Origin: Chryseosolibacter histidinae
GTDB taxonomy: Bacteria > Bacteroidota > Bacteroidia > Cytophagales > Cyclobacteriaceae
DNA: 64,000 nt
Direction of reading: 5' to 3'
NCBI RefSeq assembly: GCF_018598225.1
Contig: NZ_JAHESF010000002.1
Coordinates: 186,001-250,000, forward strand
In this document: piece after piece, positions 51,689 to 60,045 of the stretch
Numbering within the stretch: position 1 is the first letter of the stretch
Layout of the letters: every line of letters starts with the position of its first letter
The notes under the pieces: generated by a model
Told to the model about the DNA's origin: nothing
The model's database searches: none
What the model saw: the letters and a program-made list of their open reading frames with translations, nothing else
Made by a program: the position numbers and the translations under genes

Positions 51689-52111
51689 ATGAAGTTTTTA
51701 CCGTTTGTGTTTATCATCATATCCATTGCGGGAAACTGCCAGTCTATCACCGGCCGCTGGACAACCATAGATGATGATTCTGGTGAAGAAAAATCCATCG
51801 TGGAGATCGCGGAAAGAGGCGGCAAATTTTATGGGAAAGTGGTCAAGATCTTTGTAAAACCCGGAGACGATCCGGATCCGGTATGCAAAGATTGCCCGGC
51901 GGATGACACCCGGCACAATAAGAAGATCATCGGCATGGAAATTATCCGCGACCTGAAAAAATCAGGCGATGAGTACGCTGATGGGGATATCCTGGACCCT
52001 GAGATTGGCAAAGTTTACCGCTGTAAACTTTGGATCGAAGGAGGTAATTTGAAGGTACGGGGATACTGGGGACCTTTTTTCAGGACGCAGACATGGAAAA
52101 GAGTCTTATAA
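51689..52111 (+). CDS. DUF2147 family exported protein
   Basis: 140 residues. A signal peptide (MKFLPFVFIIISIAGNCQ) precedes a DUF2147 domain: GRWTTIDDDSGEEKSIVEIA, then DPVCKDCPADDTRHNKKIIG and YRCKLWIEGGNLKVRGYWGP. The CxxC (CKDCP) is a family feature. Periplasmic, function unknown; short genes of this type are widespread in Bacteroidota. Independent promoter presumably in the short gap after the hppA terminator. Confidence 0.9.
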   Translation: MKFLPFVFIIISIAGNCQSITGRWTTIDDDSGEEKSIVEIAERGGKFYGKVVKIFVKPGDDPDPVCKDCPADDTRHNKKIIGMEIIRDLKKSGDEYADGDILDPEIGKVYRCKLWIEGGNLKVRGYWGPFFRTQTWKRVL

Positions 52112-52210
52112 ATCAGACGAACGTTATTTTTAGTCGATAAACGGTCCATTTAATCGTAACGCAAGAGGTTACAAAGCACCGCAACAATGGTATACAGGTC
52201 GAGCTCATCC

Positions 52211-52750
52211 ATGAACGAAAAAGAGATTTTCGAACGCATCCAGAAGGGTGACGAAAAGGCGCTTGAGTTCTTGTATAAAAAGTACTATCGGATGATGACC
52301 AAGCTGGTCATCACCAACAGTGGAACAGAGGAGGAGGCACGGGATATTTATCAGGATGCCCTGATTGTTTTCTGGCAGAAGGCTACTTCCGGCAACCTGG
52401 TCCTTACCTCGAAGATCAGCACCTACATCTACAGTATTTGTCAGAACCTGTGGAGAAAGGAGCTAGACCGGAAGAAGCGGCTCTCCAATGAGGAGAAAGA
52501 TTCTTCTGTAACCCTCGACACCGAAACCGCTGAAAAGGAAAAGATCATCGCCCGCTGCATGGAACAGCTGGGGGAAACATGTAAGAAGGTTTTGATGTAC
52601 TATTATTTTGAGGAAATGTCGATGCAGGATATCGCTGAGAAGCTCGGCTTCGCCAACACCGATACCGCCAAGACCAAAAAATATAAGTGCAAGAAAAAGC
52701 TGGATGAGTTAGTGAAAGCTCAGTATTCTGAGCAGGACTTTTTAGATTGA
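52211..52750 (+). CDS. ECF RNA polymerase sigma factor
   Basis: 179 residues. Region 2 is LEFLYKKYYRMMTKLVITNS ... ARDIYQDALIVFWQ (residues about 18-60), region 4 is EKIIARCMEQLGETCKKVLMYYYFEEMSMQDIAEKLGFANTD with the helix-turn-helix. It recruits RNA polymerase to a specific promoter set. The start at 52211 was preferred to 52187, which adds a nonconserved octapeptide. The next gene begins four bases after its stop and is the likely anti-sigma factor. It may be an alternative reader of the GGCAYRNTTTTTT motif, but nothing in the sequence links them. Confidence 0.88.
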   Translation: MNEKEIFERIQKGDEKALEFLYKKYYRMMTKLVITNSGTEEEARDIYQDALIVFWQKATSGNLVLTSKISTYIYSICQNLWRKELDRKKRLSNEEKDSSVTLDTETAEKEKIIARCMEQLGETCKKVLMYYYFEEMSMQDIAEKLGFANTDTAKTKKYKCKKKLDELVKAQYSEQDFLD

Positions 52751-52754
52751 AACA

Positions 52755-53645
52755 ATGGCAGCAGAACGCGACTTGGAATTACTGGACGACTACCTGGCAA
52801 ACCGCCTTGATGAGCAAGGCCGGCGTGCATTCGAACAGCAATTAAACTCAGACCCCGGTCTTAAAACTGAATACGAATTACAGCGGCAGCTGGTCAGCGG
52901 CATTCAAAAAGCACGCGTTGCCGAATTGAAGGCAATGCTCGGCAATGTAGCCGTACCAGCGCCTCCCAAGGGTGCCGCCATCGGAACCAAGATAGCCCTC
53001 TTCACTGCCGTGGTAGGCGTTGTGGGAACAGGCATTTACCTGTACCTGAACCAGGACCAGCAGAAAGAGGATCTGACCGAAACACCGGCAAAACAACAGG
53101 ATAACACCACACCGGTAACACCACAATCACAACCCGAATCGCAGGCGCAGAAACCTGCCGAGAACCCGGCTCAGGTCACCGAGGAAGAGCCCTATTCGGA
53201 AGAACCGGTTACCACGGAACATACACCGGCCCAAGCACCCAAGGCTGTTAAAAAACCCAAAGCGGGTGCTGACAGTGCTACCAAAGAGCCTTCCATAGAA
53301 GTTTACGATCCTACCGAGGACGCCGTTGAAGGTGACCGCACCCAACAGCAGAACGAAGAAGCAGCCAAAGAGGCCAACCGCACTTCGATTGCCGTGGAGA
53401 TCGATGCCTCGAACAAGAAGTATAACTTCCATTATAACTTCAAGGATGGCAAGCTGTTCCTGTACGGTCCTTTCGAAAAGAACCTGTACGAGATCATGGA
53501 GTTCTTCACCGACGACAAACGCACCATCTTCCTGTTTTATAAGGACCAGTATTTCCTGCTCCGGGAAGAGCACACAAAACCGAAGCCCCTCACAGCGATC
53601 ACCGATCCGGCGCTGCTGAAAAAGCTCAGGGAATACCGAAATTAA
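52755..53645 (+). CDS. Putative anti-sigma factor with one transmembrane helix
   Basis: 296 residues. The N-terminus (LLDDYLANRLDEQGRRAFEQQL) resembles the anti-sigma domain of Bacteroidota anti-sigma proteins, without a clear zinc motif. One helix (IGTKIALFTAVVGVVGTGIY, about residues 75-95) spans the inner membrane. A Pro/Gln/Glu-rich region (about 95-190) follows, then a folded periplasmic domain ending RTIFLFYKDQYFLLREEHTK. It lies four bases after the sigma gene and would sequester it until a signal arrives. Confidence 0.75.
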   Translation: MAAERDLELLDDYLANRLDEQGRRAFEQQLNSDPGLKTEYELQRQLVSGIQKARVAELKAMLGNVAVPAPPKGAAIGTKIALFTAVVGVVGTGIYLYLNQDQQKEDLTETPAKQQDNTTPVTPQSQPESQAQKPAENPAQVTEEEPYSEEPVTTEHTPAQAPKAVKKPKAGADSATKEPSIEVYDPTEDAVEGDRTQQQNEEAAKEANRTSIAVEIDASNKKYNFHYNFKDGKLFLYGPFEKNLYEIMEFFTDDKRTIFLFYKDQYFLLREEHTKPKPLTAITDPALLKKLREYRN

Positions 53646-53697
53646 TCTTCAGACCACTGCGCACAGGCCCTGGCGCCGGCAGTGGTCAGACGACTAC
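53646..53697. repeat. CAGACCACTG hairpin element, copy 2
   Basis: CTTCAGACCACTGCGCACAGGC ... GGCGCCGGCAGTGGTCAGACGAC: arms pair around the core. The same element follows the stop codon of the CheB-CheR kinase at 32414. Confidence 0.8.
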
Positions 53698-53716
53698 CGC
53701 GAACCGGATTTTTTCC

Positions 53717-53724
53717 TACCTTTG
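53717..53724 (+). promoter_or_regulatory. Minus-7 element TACCTTTG upstream of ftsX
   Basis: Exact match to TAnnTTTG, nine bases before the ATG at 53733; transcription would begin at or very near the start codon, giving a nearly leaderless mRNA. A -33 TTTG is not evident at the usual distance. Confidence 0.5.
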
Positions 53725-53732
53725 CTCCCTTC

Positions 53733-54617
53733 ATGGAGAGATCGTATCGAAAAAAGAAGCTGGGAGGTTACCCCGCCGCGGGCGTTGTGGTTAGCGTAAC
53801 GCTGGCCCTGTTTGTTGTGGGCCTGTTTGGCCTGCTCATCATCTACTCACGTCAGCTGGAAGAACAGGTACGTCAGAACATCCGCATGCAGGTGTACCTG
53901 AAATCGAACCTCACCGAAAACCAGCGCCTCCAGATCGAGAACAAACTCCTGTCACAACAATTCACTGCGAAAGAAAAAGGCAAGGCGGTCACCTTCATTT
54001 CCAAAGACGAGGCTGCCAAAAAATTCATCGCCGAAACGGGTGAAGACTTTACAAAATTCATCGGTGAGAATCCCCTGAAAGACGCTTACCTCGTCAACAT
54101 CGACCCTTCTTACCATACGCCGCAGCAGATGGAAAAGATCAAGGCCGACATCCAGAAAATGAGCGGCGTGTTCCAGGTCTTTTACGTGGAGGGCCTCATA
54201 GAATCCGTGAACGACAACGTGATGAAGATCGGTTTGTTCCTCGGAGCCCTGATCCTGATCCTGCTGATCACCGTGATCCTGCTCATCAACAATACATTAA
54301 GGCTGGCCATGTTCTCGCAACGCTTCCTCATCAGAAGCATGCAGCTGGTGGGCGCCAGGAACTGGTTCATTCAGCGGCCGTTCATTCTGCGCGCCGCCGG
54401 ATACGGGCTGCTCAGTGGCGTTATTGCCGCCGCCCTGATGTGGCTCCTGACCGACTATGCCCGCACCCGGATCACAGACCTGAACCTGTTGCACCGGGAA
54501 GACCAGTTCTTTATCTTGCTGGGAACGTTGCTGCTGCTGGGAATGCTCGTTGCTGTACTGAGCACGTTCTTTTCCATCCGCAAATACCTGAAAATGTCAC
54601 TCGATCAATTGTACTGA
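53733..54617 (+). CDS. ftsX: Cell division protein FtsX
   Basis: 294 residues. Transmembrane helices at about 15-38 (VVVSVTLALFVVGLFGLLII), and three near 165-290; the large extracytoplasmic loop between helix 1 and 2 (EEQVRQNIRMQVYLKSNL...) is the FtsX signature, and TLRLAMFSQRFLIRSMQLVGARNWFIQRPFIL corresponds to the ABC permease core. It partners with FtsE at the septum to control peptidoglycan amidase activity. The gene is followed by DUF3098, uppP, truB and ribF, an order seen in many Bacteroidota genomes. Confidence 0.93.
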   Translation: MERSYRKKKLGGYPAAGVVVSVTLALFVVGLFGLLIIYSRQLEEQVRQNIRMQVYLKSNLTENQRLQIENKLLSQQFTAKEKGKAVTFISKDEAAKKFIAETGEDFTKFIGENPLKDAYLVNIDPSYHTPQQMEKIKADIQKMSGVFQVFYVEGLIESVNDNVMKIGLFLGALILILLITVILLINNTLRLAMFSQRFLIRSMQLVGARNWFIQRPFILRAAGYGLLSGVIAAALMWLLTDYARTRITDLNLLHREDQFFILLGTLLLLGMLVAVLSTFFSIRKYLKMSLDQLY

Positions 54618-54629
54618 AATAAGAATACT

Positions 54630-54833
54630 ATGGATAAACTTCCTTTTGGCAGAAAGAACTATCAATGGATGATCATCGGCATCGTTACGCTCATTGTTGG
54701 TTTCACCGTGATGTCGCTTGATCAGAAACCCCATGGCTTTGGTTTCCTTGGCCTCACCCTCGGTCCCATCATTGTGATGTCGGGCTTCATCATAGAGATC
54801 TACGCCATCCTGCACAAACCCACTGACAAATAG
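54630..54833 (+). CDS. DUF3098 small membrane protein
   Basis: 67 residues with two membrane helices (QWMMIIGIVTLIVGFTVMS-like MIIGIVTLIVGF, and GFLGLTLGPIIVMSGFIIEI), matching DUF3098, which is found next to ftsX in Bacteroidota. Function unknown, presumably linked to division or envelope. Starts 12 bases after ftsX. Confidence 0.85.
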   Translation: MDKLPFGRKNYQWMIIGIVTLIVGFTVMSLDQKPHGFGFLGLTLGPIIVMSGFIIEIYAILHKPTDK

Positions 54834-54923
54834 TTAAAAGTTCAAAATTTAAAGTTTAAAGTTCTTCAAAGTTACTCCAGGCCTCGACGAACTTTAAACT
54901 TGAAACTTCTAACTTTAAACTTT
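54834..54923. repeat. CTTTAAAC-family inverted element
   Basis: 90 bp. Left arm AAAAGTTCAAAATTTAAAG plus TTTAAAGTTC, right arm GAACTTTAAACTTG plus AACTTTAAACTTT, inverted around TTCAAAGTTACTCCAGGCCT. Same construction as the GTCCAC and CCGGTAAC families. It lies between DUF3098 and uppP, breaking the operon. Confidence 0.8.
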
Positions 54924-54928
54924 CCCGC

Positions 54929-55720
54929 ATGTCAATATTCGAGTCGATTGTACTGGCCATTATCGAAGGGATAACGGAGTTTCTGCCCATATCTTCCACG
55001 GGGCACATGATCATCGGTTCATCGGTGATGGGCATTGCTGACGATCCGTTCACCAAGATGTTTACTGTATCGATCCAGTTCGGTGCTATCCTCTCTGTGG
55101 TAGTGCTTTACTGGAAACGTTTTTTTCAGTCGCTCGACTTCTATTATAAGATCCTGGTGGCCTTTATTCCCGCAGCCATTGCTGGACTATTGTTCAAAGA
55201 CAAGATCGATGCACTGCTCGAAAGGGTTGATGTTGTAGGTTTCACGCTGTTGCTGGGAGGTATCTTCTTCCTGGTGATGGACAAGATCTTCAAACCGGAA
55301 CAGCAGACGGAAGAAAAGGTCACTTATCCAAAGGCTCTTAAGATCGGCTGTTTCCAGGTGATCTCCATGATCCCGGGTGTTTCGCGTTCAGCCGCCACCA
55401 TCATCGGCGGACTTTCACAAAAGCTTACAAGGAAGGCCGCGGCAGAGTTCTCATTTTTCCTGGCGGTACCCACTATGTTCGCCGCCACTGCACTCACGAT
55501 CTTCAAATTCTACTGGGACGGTGGATCATTCGGCAAAGAGGAACTGACCGCCCTGGCACTTGGCAATGTGGTGGCATTCGTTGTTGCCATGCTCGCCATC
55601 AAATCGTTTATCACTTTCTTAACACGCCACGGGTTCGCCATTTTCGGATATTACCGCATCATCGTGGGCATCATCATCCTCGTTCTTTATTACCTTGGTG
55701 TTGACCTTTCCATAGTGTGA
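54929..55720 (+). CDS. uppP: Undecaprenyl-diphosphatase
   Basis: 263 residues, about eight helices. [21 protein letters not shown] is the catalytic EGxTExxPISSTGH motif of UppP/BacA, and [18 protein letters not shown] is the PGxSRS motif. It recycles the lipid carrier for cell-wall synthesis at the inner membrane, and is associated with bacitracin resistance. It is joined to truB by a one-base overlap (TGATG). Confidence 0.95.
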   Translation: MSIFESIVLAIIEGITEFLPISSTGHMIIGSSVMGIADDPFTKMFTVSIQFGAILSVVVLYWKRFFQSLDFYYKILVAFIPAAIAGLLFKDKIDALLERVDVVGFTLLLGGIFFLVMDKIFKPEQQTEEKVTYPKALKIGCFQVISMIPGVSRSAATIIGGLSQKLTRKAAAEFSFFLAVPTMFAATALTIFKFYWDGGSFGKEELTALALGNVVAFVVAMLAIKSFITFLTRHGFAIFGYYRIIVGIIILVLYYLGVDLSIV

Positions 55721-56379
55721 TGGATCACGCACCCACAGACGAAGGTCGTGTTTTGCTCATCGACAAACCGTACGAATGGACCTCATTCGACGTTGTAAAT
55801 AAGCTTCGCTATAAGCTGAAGATAAAAAAGATCGGCCACGCAGGAACACTCGACCCGCTGGCTACCGGACTGCTGATCATCTGCACCGGAAAAATGACGA
55901 AGCGCATCGAAGAATTCATGGGGCTGGAGAAAGAGTACACCGGCAAATTTGTGATCGGCCAGACAACACCGTCGCACGATCTTGAAACGCAAGTAAGCGC
56001 TGCCACCGATATCTCGGGAATAACCGAAACGATGATCCAAGAGACGGCCCGCACCTTCACCGGCGTCATCAGCCAGCTCCCTCCAATGCACTCTGCCATC
56101 AAGATCGGCGGTAAACGCGCCTACCAGTTTGCGCGCAAAGGAAAGGAAGTAGCGCTGCAGCCACGGCAGGTGGAGATCAGCTCCTTCGAGATCACCGACA
56201 TAAAGCCGCCGGAAATAAGCTTCCGCATAGTCTGTTCAAAAGGTACCTATATCCGCAGCATTGCACGTGACTTTGGCGACGCACTTGGAGTGGGCGCCTA
56301 TCTTTCACATCTTTGCCGTACCCGGATCGGGCCTTATTTGCTGTCTAACGCCATCACGATTGAAGAAGTATCGGTATGA
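55720..56379 (+). CDS. truB: tRNA pseudouridine(55) synthase
   Basis: 219 residues, a short TruB without the C-terminal PUA, as usual in Bacteroidota. The catalytic Asp45 is in GHAGTLDPLATGLLIICTG; LPPMHSAIKIGGKRAYQFAR and CSKGTYIRSIARDFGDALG are the other motifs. It makes pseudouridine 55 in tRNA. It overlaps uppP by one base and ribF by four. Confidence 0.95.
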   Translation: MDHAPTDEGRVLLIDKPYEWTSFDVVNKLRYKLKIKKIGHAGTLDPLATGLLIICTGKMTKRIEEFMGLEKEYTGKFVIGQTTPSHDLETQVSAATDISGITETMIQETARTFTGVISQLPPMHSAIKIGGKRAYQFARKGKEVALQPRQVEISSFEITDIKPPEISFRIVCSKGTYIRSIARDFGDALGVGAYLSHLCRTRIGPYLLSNAITIEEVSV

Positions 56380-57311
56380 AGATCTATCACGGTATTGATG
56401 ATTTCAGCAAGCTGAATTTTGCAGTGGTCACCAGCGGCACCTTCGATGGTGTGCACGTGGGCCATCAGAAGATCTTTGCCAGACTGAGAGAGATCGCCCG
56501 GCGCCACCAGGGAGAGACTGTAGTGCTCACGTTCTGGCCTCACCCCAGGCTGGTGCTGCATCCCGAAGACGAGTCGCTGAAGCTGCTCAACACCTTCGAA
56601 GAAAAAGCCGCGTTCCTGAAAGACCAGGGCATCGACCACCTTATCAGGATCCCGTTCACCAAGGAGTTCTCGCAGCTCACCTCTGAACAATTTATCCGCC
56701 AGATCCTGGTGGAGACTATCGGCACCAAAAAACTGGTGATCGGCTACGACCATCACTTCGGCAAAAACAGGGAAGGCAGCTTCGAACAACTGAAACAAAA
56801 CGCGCCCAAGTATGGGTTCGAAGTGGAAGAGATCCCCAGGCAGGACGTTGACCATGTCGGCGTAAGCTCCACCAAGATCAGAAAAGCACTCGAAGAAGGC
56901 GATATTGAAACGGCCACCCATTTTTTGGGCAAACCTTACAGCCTCACCGGCCGCGTTGTTGCCGGCGACAAGCTGGGCCGCCTGATGGGCTACCCCACCG
57001 CCAACATCGAGATCGACACCAAATACAAGCTCATTCCCATGGATGGTATCTATGCCGTCACCGTACAACATGAGCACACCACGTACGGAGGCATGCTTTA
57101 CATCGGCAACCGCCCCACCATCAACGGCACGAAACAAAACATCGAGGTCAACATCTTCGATTTCAATAAAGACATTTACGGTGAGTCGCTGACCATTTAC
57201 ATTCACAAGCTCATCCGCGGCGATGCCAAGTTCAGCGACCTCGAAGCCTTGAAAAATCAACTGCACCTTGACCAACAGGCTTCCCTGGCGATCTTAAAAA
57301 ATCTACCTTAG
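56376..57311 (+). CDS. ribF: Bifunctional riboflavin kinase/FAD synthetase
   Basis: 311 residues. The FAD synthetase part has VVTSGTFDGVHVGHQKIFAR (HxGH nucleotidyltransferase) and IGYDHHFGKNREG, SSTKIRKALEEG; the riboflavin kinase part (about 180-305) has GRVVAGDKLGRLMGYPTANI, then MDGIYAVTV and MLYIGNRPTING. It produces FMN and FAD. The four-base overlap with truB supports one transcription unit. Confidence 0.95.
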   Translation: MKIYHGIDDFSKLNFAVVTSGTFDGVHVGHQKIFARLREIARRHQGETVVLTFWPHPRLVLHPEDESLKLLNTFEEKAAFLKDQGIDHLIRIPFTKEFSQLTSEQFIRQILVETIGTKKLVIGYDHHFGKNREGSFEQLKQNAPKYGFEVEEIPRQDVDHVGVSSTKIRKALEEGDIETATHFLGKPYSLTGRVVAGDKLGRLMGYPTANIEIDTKYKLIPMDGIYAVTVQHEHTTYGGMLYIGNRPTINGTKQNIEVNIFDFNKDIYGESLTIYIHKLIRGDAKFSDLEALKNQLHLDQQASLAILKNLP

Positions 57312-57329
57312 CCATCAAATCTTTCAGGT

Positions 57330-59336
57330 ATGGAATCACCGCGATTGCTCTGGAGTCCCACCACCAGGTTCAAAACCGAATCCAACCTTCATCACTACCT
57401 GCAGTGGCTCAGGGACAACAATGATCTTTCATTCAACGACTATCACGAGCTCTGGAACTGGTCTGTAAACGATCTTCCGGCTTTCTGGGAAAGTCTCTGG
57501 CGATATTTCAACATCATCCATGACGGAAGCTACCAGCAGGTGTGCAGCGCCGATCCCATGCCCCATACGCAGTGGTTCAGCGGAACACGGTTGAATTATG
57601 CGGAGCATGTTTTCAGAATGGATGGTGTTGTTGGTGAAGAACACCAACAACGGCGACAGCACGAACACCAACATGGGCGAGGGCCGGCCATTGTTTTCAA
57701 GAATGAAGATTCGCCGATACAGGAGATCTCGTGGCAGGAGCTGCGGCAGCAGGTGGCGGCACTTCAGCATTTTCTGAGGCGGCAGGGTGTGCAGGCGGGA
57801 GACCGTATTGTGGCGTATATGCCCTGCATTCCGGAAGCATCGGTTGCGCTACTGGCATCGGCATCGTTGGGTGCTGTGTGGTCGAGCTGCTCGCCGGATT
57901 TTGGTGTGAACGCGGTGATCGATCGTTTCGCACAGATCGAGCCCAAGGTATTGATCGCGGTTGATCAATACCGCTACGGCGGAAAAGTGTTTGACAAAAC
58001 CGACGTGGTGCGTGAGCTCGTCAAAGCCATGCCTTCGTTGGAATGTGTCATCGTCGTTTCAGACAAAGATCTGACATTCTCTGATAAGCGGTCGATCCGT
58101 TGGGAGAGCATCATACAAGAAAAGGGTCATATACTGGAATTCGTGCGCGTACCCTTCGATCATCCCATCTGGGTGTTGTATTCTTCTGGCACCACCGGCC
58201 TGCCGAAAGCGATCACCCATTCACAAGGAGGCATCCTGCTCGAACAACTTAAATACGGTACGTTTCACAATGACTTCAAACCAGGCGAGCGCTGCTTCTG
58301 GTACACCACCACGGGCTGGATGATGTGGAACTATATTCACGGAAGCCTGCTGGCCGGCGGAACCATGGTGCTTTACGATGGAAGTCCCGCCTACCCGGAC
58401 CTGAACGGACTCTGGAAATTCACCCAGGATGCCGGCATCCATCACTTCGGCACCAGCGCAGGTTTTATACTGGCAAACCTGAAGGCCAACATCGAACCTT
58501 CGGCGCAGTTCGATCTTTCAGCGCTGCGATCCATCGGCTCAACCGGCAGCACGTTGCCACCGGAAGGTTTTGACTGGGTGTATCGCCATGTGAAGGAAGA
58601 TCTCTGGCTCGCCTCCATGAGCGGTGGCACCGATGTGTGCAGCGCTTTTGTTGGGGGCACCCCCCTGTGGCCAGTGTATGCGGGAGAGATCCAGTGCCGG
58701 GCGCTGGGATGCAAGCTTGAAGCCTTTGATGAACAAGGTAAGCCTGTTACCGGTGAGGTAGGCGAAATGGTGATCTCCGCTCCCATGCCTTCCATGCCTG
58801 TATATTTCTGGAACGATCCGGCGTTCAAACGTTACCATGAAAGCTACTTCGAGATGTATGCCGGTGTATGGCGCCATGGCGACTGGATCACGATCACACC
58901 GCGTCAGGGCGTGATCATCTACGGAAGATCGGATGCCACCTTGAACCGCGGCGGCGTACGCATCGGAACAAGCGAGATCTACCGCGCAGTAGACAAAGTG
59001 AAAGAAGTGAAAGACAGCCTGATCCTGTGCATTGAAAAAGAAGGCGGCGAATTCTGGATGCCCCTGTTCGTGGTGATGCACGAAGGGGAAACTTTGAGCG
59101 AAGACATCAGGAAAAAGATCAACACCACCATCAGGAGTGAATACAGTCCGCGCCACGTACCCGACGAGATCATTGCCGTGCCTGACGTACCTTATACCAT
59201 CAGCGGCAAAAAGACAGAGACGCCCGTAAAGAAGGTGCTCATGGGCAAAGACCCCGCCGAAGTGGTCAATGCCGGTGCCCTGAAAAATCCGGGGTCGATG
59301 GAGTTTTTTATTGCGCTTGCAAAAAGCAGTCGATAG
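57330..59336 (+). CDS. Acetoacetyl-CoA synthetase with repeat-derived insertion
   Basis: 668 residues, the AMP-forming acyl-CoA synthetase family. The AMP motif is WVLYSSGTTGLPKAITHS, the acyl motif GGTDVCSAFVGGTP, and YTISGKKTETPVKKVL has the catalytic Lys. The start WSPTTRFKTESNL and the WFSGTRLNYAEHVFR opening identify acetoacetyl-CoA synthetase, which activates acetoacetate for ketone body use or polyhydroxybutyrate and lipid metabolism. Residues about 99-117 (VVGEEHQQRRQHEHQHGRG) are encoded by a palindromic interspersed repeat and break the normal junction between LNYAE and GPAIVF, without a stop codon. Confidence 0.92.
   Translation: MESPRLLWSPTTRFKTESNLHHYLQWLRDNNDLSFNDYHELWNWSVNDLPAFWESLWRYFNIIHDGSYQQVCSADPMPHTQWFSGTRLNYAEHVFRMDGVVGEEHQQRRQHEHQHGRGPAIVFKNEDSPIQEISWQELRQQVAALQHFLRRQGVQAGDRIVAYMPCIPEASVALLASASLGAVWSSCSPDFGVNAVIDRFAQIEPKVLIAVDQYRYGGKVFDKTDVVRELVKAMPSLECVIVVSDKDLTFSDKRSIRWESIIQEKGHILEFVRVPFDHPIWVLYSSGTTGLPKAITHSQGGILLEQLKYGTFHNDFKPGERCFWYTTTGWMMWNYIHGSLLAGGTMVLYDGSPAYPDLNGLWKFTQDAGIHHFGTSAGFILANLKANIEPSAQFDLSALRSIGSTGSTLPPEGFDWVYRHVKEDLWLASMSGGTDVCSAFVGGTPLWPVYAGEIQCRALGCKLEAFDEQGKPVTGEVGEMVISAPMPSMPVYFWNDPAFKRYHESYFEMYAGVWRHGDWITITPRQGVIIYGRSDATLNRGGVRIGTSEIYRAVDKVKEVKDSLILCIEKEGGEFWMPLFVVMHEGETLSEDIRKKINTTIRSEYSPRHVPDEIIAVPDVPYTISGKKTETPVKKVLMGKDPAEVVNAGALKNPGSMEFFIALAKSSR
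57626..57680. repeat. TTGGTGAAGAACACCAA palindromic repeat inside a coding region
   Basis: TTGGTG-aagaa-CACCAA, then CGGCGACAGCACGAACACC and AACATGGGCGAGG: same block order as the copy at 7479-7533. Translated in frame in the acetoacetyl-CoA synthetase. Confidence 0.8.
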
Positions 59337-59337
59337 A

Positions 59338-59424
59338 TCGTGGTCGATGGTCCATGGCCGTGCCGTTTAACAATCACATGAGAGCCCTAATCTAACCATG
59401 GACTATGGACAATGGACCATGGAC
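59338..59424. repeat. GTCCACGGTCGAC-family element, CCATGG variant
   Basis: 87 bp. Left arm CGTGGTCGATGGTCCATGGCC, right arm CATGGACTATGGACAATGGACCATGGACT; the core has GTTTAACAATCACATGAGAG. It starts immediately after the synthetase stop codon and ends 18 bases before gldC. Confidence 0.75.
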
Positions 59425-59442
59425 TTTTCTTAACTTGCGCCC

Positions 59443-59778
59443 ATGAAAAAATCAACGATCAATTTCACTGTTCAGCTCGATCAGAATAATATACCGGACA
59501 AGATCTTCTGGGACGCCACCGACAAGCCGGATCCGAATATGTCTGAGACGAAATCCATCAGCATTGCCCTGTGGGACGAACGTCAGAAGAATACACTCCG
59601 CATCGACCTGTGGACCAAAGATATGCCTGTGAATGAAATGAAACGGTTCTACATCGACTGCCTTGGAGGCCTTGCTCAAAGTATGCTTACCGCCACCGGC
59701 GACGAGGTGATGGCCAATGAGACCAACGCCTTGTGTGAACGGCTCGTGAAACACATTCAGTCACAGAAAGAGGAATAG
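59443..59778 (+). CDS. gldC: Gliding motility protein GldC
   Basis: 111 residues, the length and layout of GldC: STINFTVQLDQNNIPDKIFWDATD near the start, ISIALWDERQKNTLRIDLWTKDMPVNEMKRFY in the middle, and LAQSMLTATGDEVMANETN. It is one of the proteins linked to gliding motility in Bacteroidota, and is also present in non-gliders. Repeats flank it on both sides, and its stop codon overlaps the downstream element. Confidence 0.92.
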   Translation: MKKSTINFTVQLDQNNIPDKIFWDATDKPDPNMSETKSISIALWDERQKNTLRIDLWTKDMPVNEMKRFYIDCLGGLAQSMLTATGDEVMANETNALCERLVKHIQSQKEE

Positions 59779-59922
59779 TCGACGGCCCACGGTCGACGGT
59801 CCACGGCCGCGAAGTGTTGCTTTTCGCTGGCGGACTTTTAAAGCAAAGTTCTTATTACGTAAGACTTACCAGCGTAATCTTCTCCAACCTGACCGTGGTC
59901 TGTGGACCGTGGACTGTGGACT
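59777..59922. repeat. GTCCACGGTCGAC-family inverted element, copy 4
   Basis: 146 bp. Left arm GTCGACGGCCCACGGTCGAC plus GGTCCACGG, right arm CTGTGGACCGTGGACTGTGG plus ACT; the core starts GCCGCGAAGTGTT. The gldC stop codon TAG lies inside its left edge. Confidence 0.85.
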
Positions 59923-60045
59923 ATTTAAGTCCTTCAAACGTTTGTTTTTAGCTAAAAATTTGTACTTTACCGTACAAAATGCTCGGTATGCAGAATATCT
60001 GGGCAACTACCCAATTACAAAAACCAACTTATTTAGCGAAGACCT
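59923..60045. other. Upstream region of the TonB receptor
   Basis: AT-rich, with TACTTTACCGTAC and AAATTTGTAC words; a TAnnTTTG match is not convincing. No ORF. Confidence 0.35.

Noticed and set aside
59777-60045. Mobile gene or insertion sequence near gldC
   Set aside because: Only repeat arms are present; no transposase-like frame is found here or elsewhere in the window.
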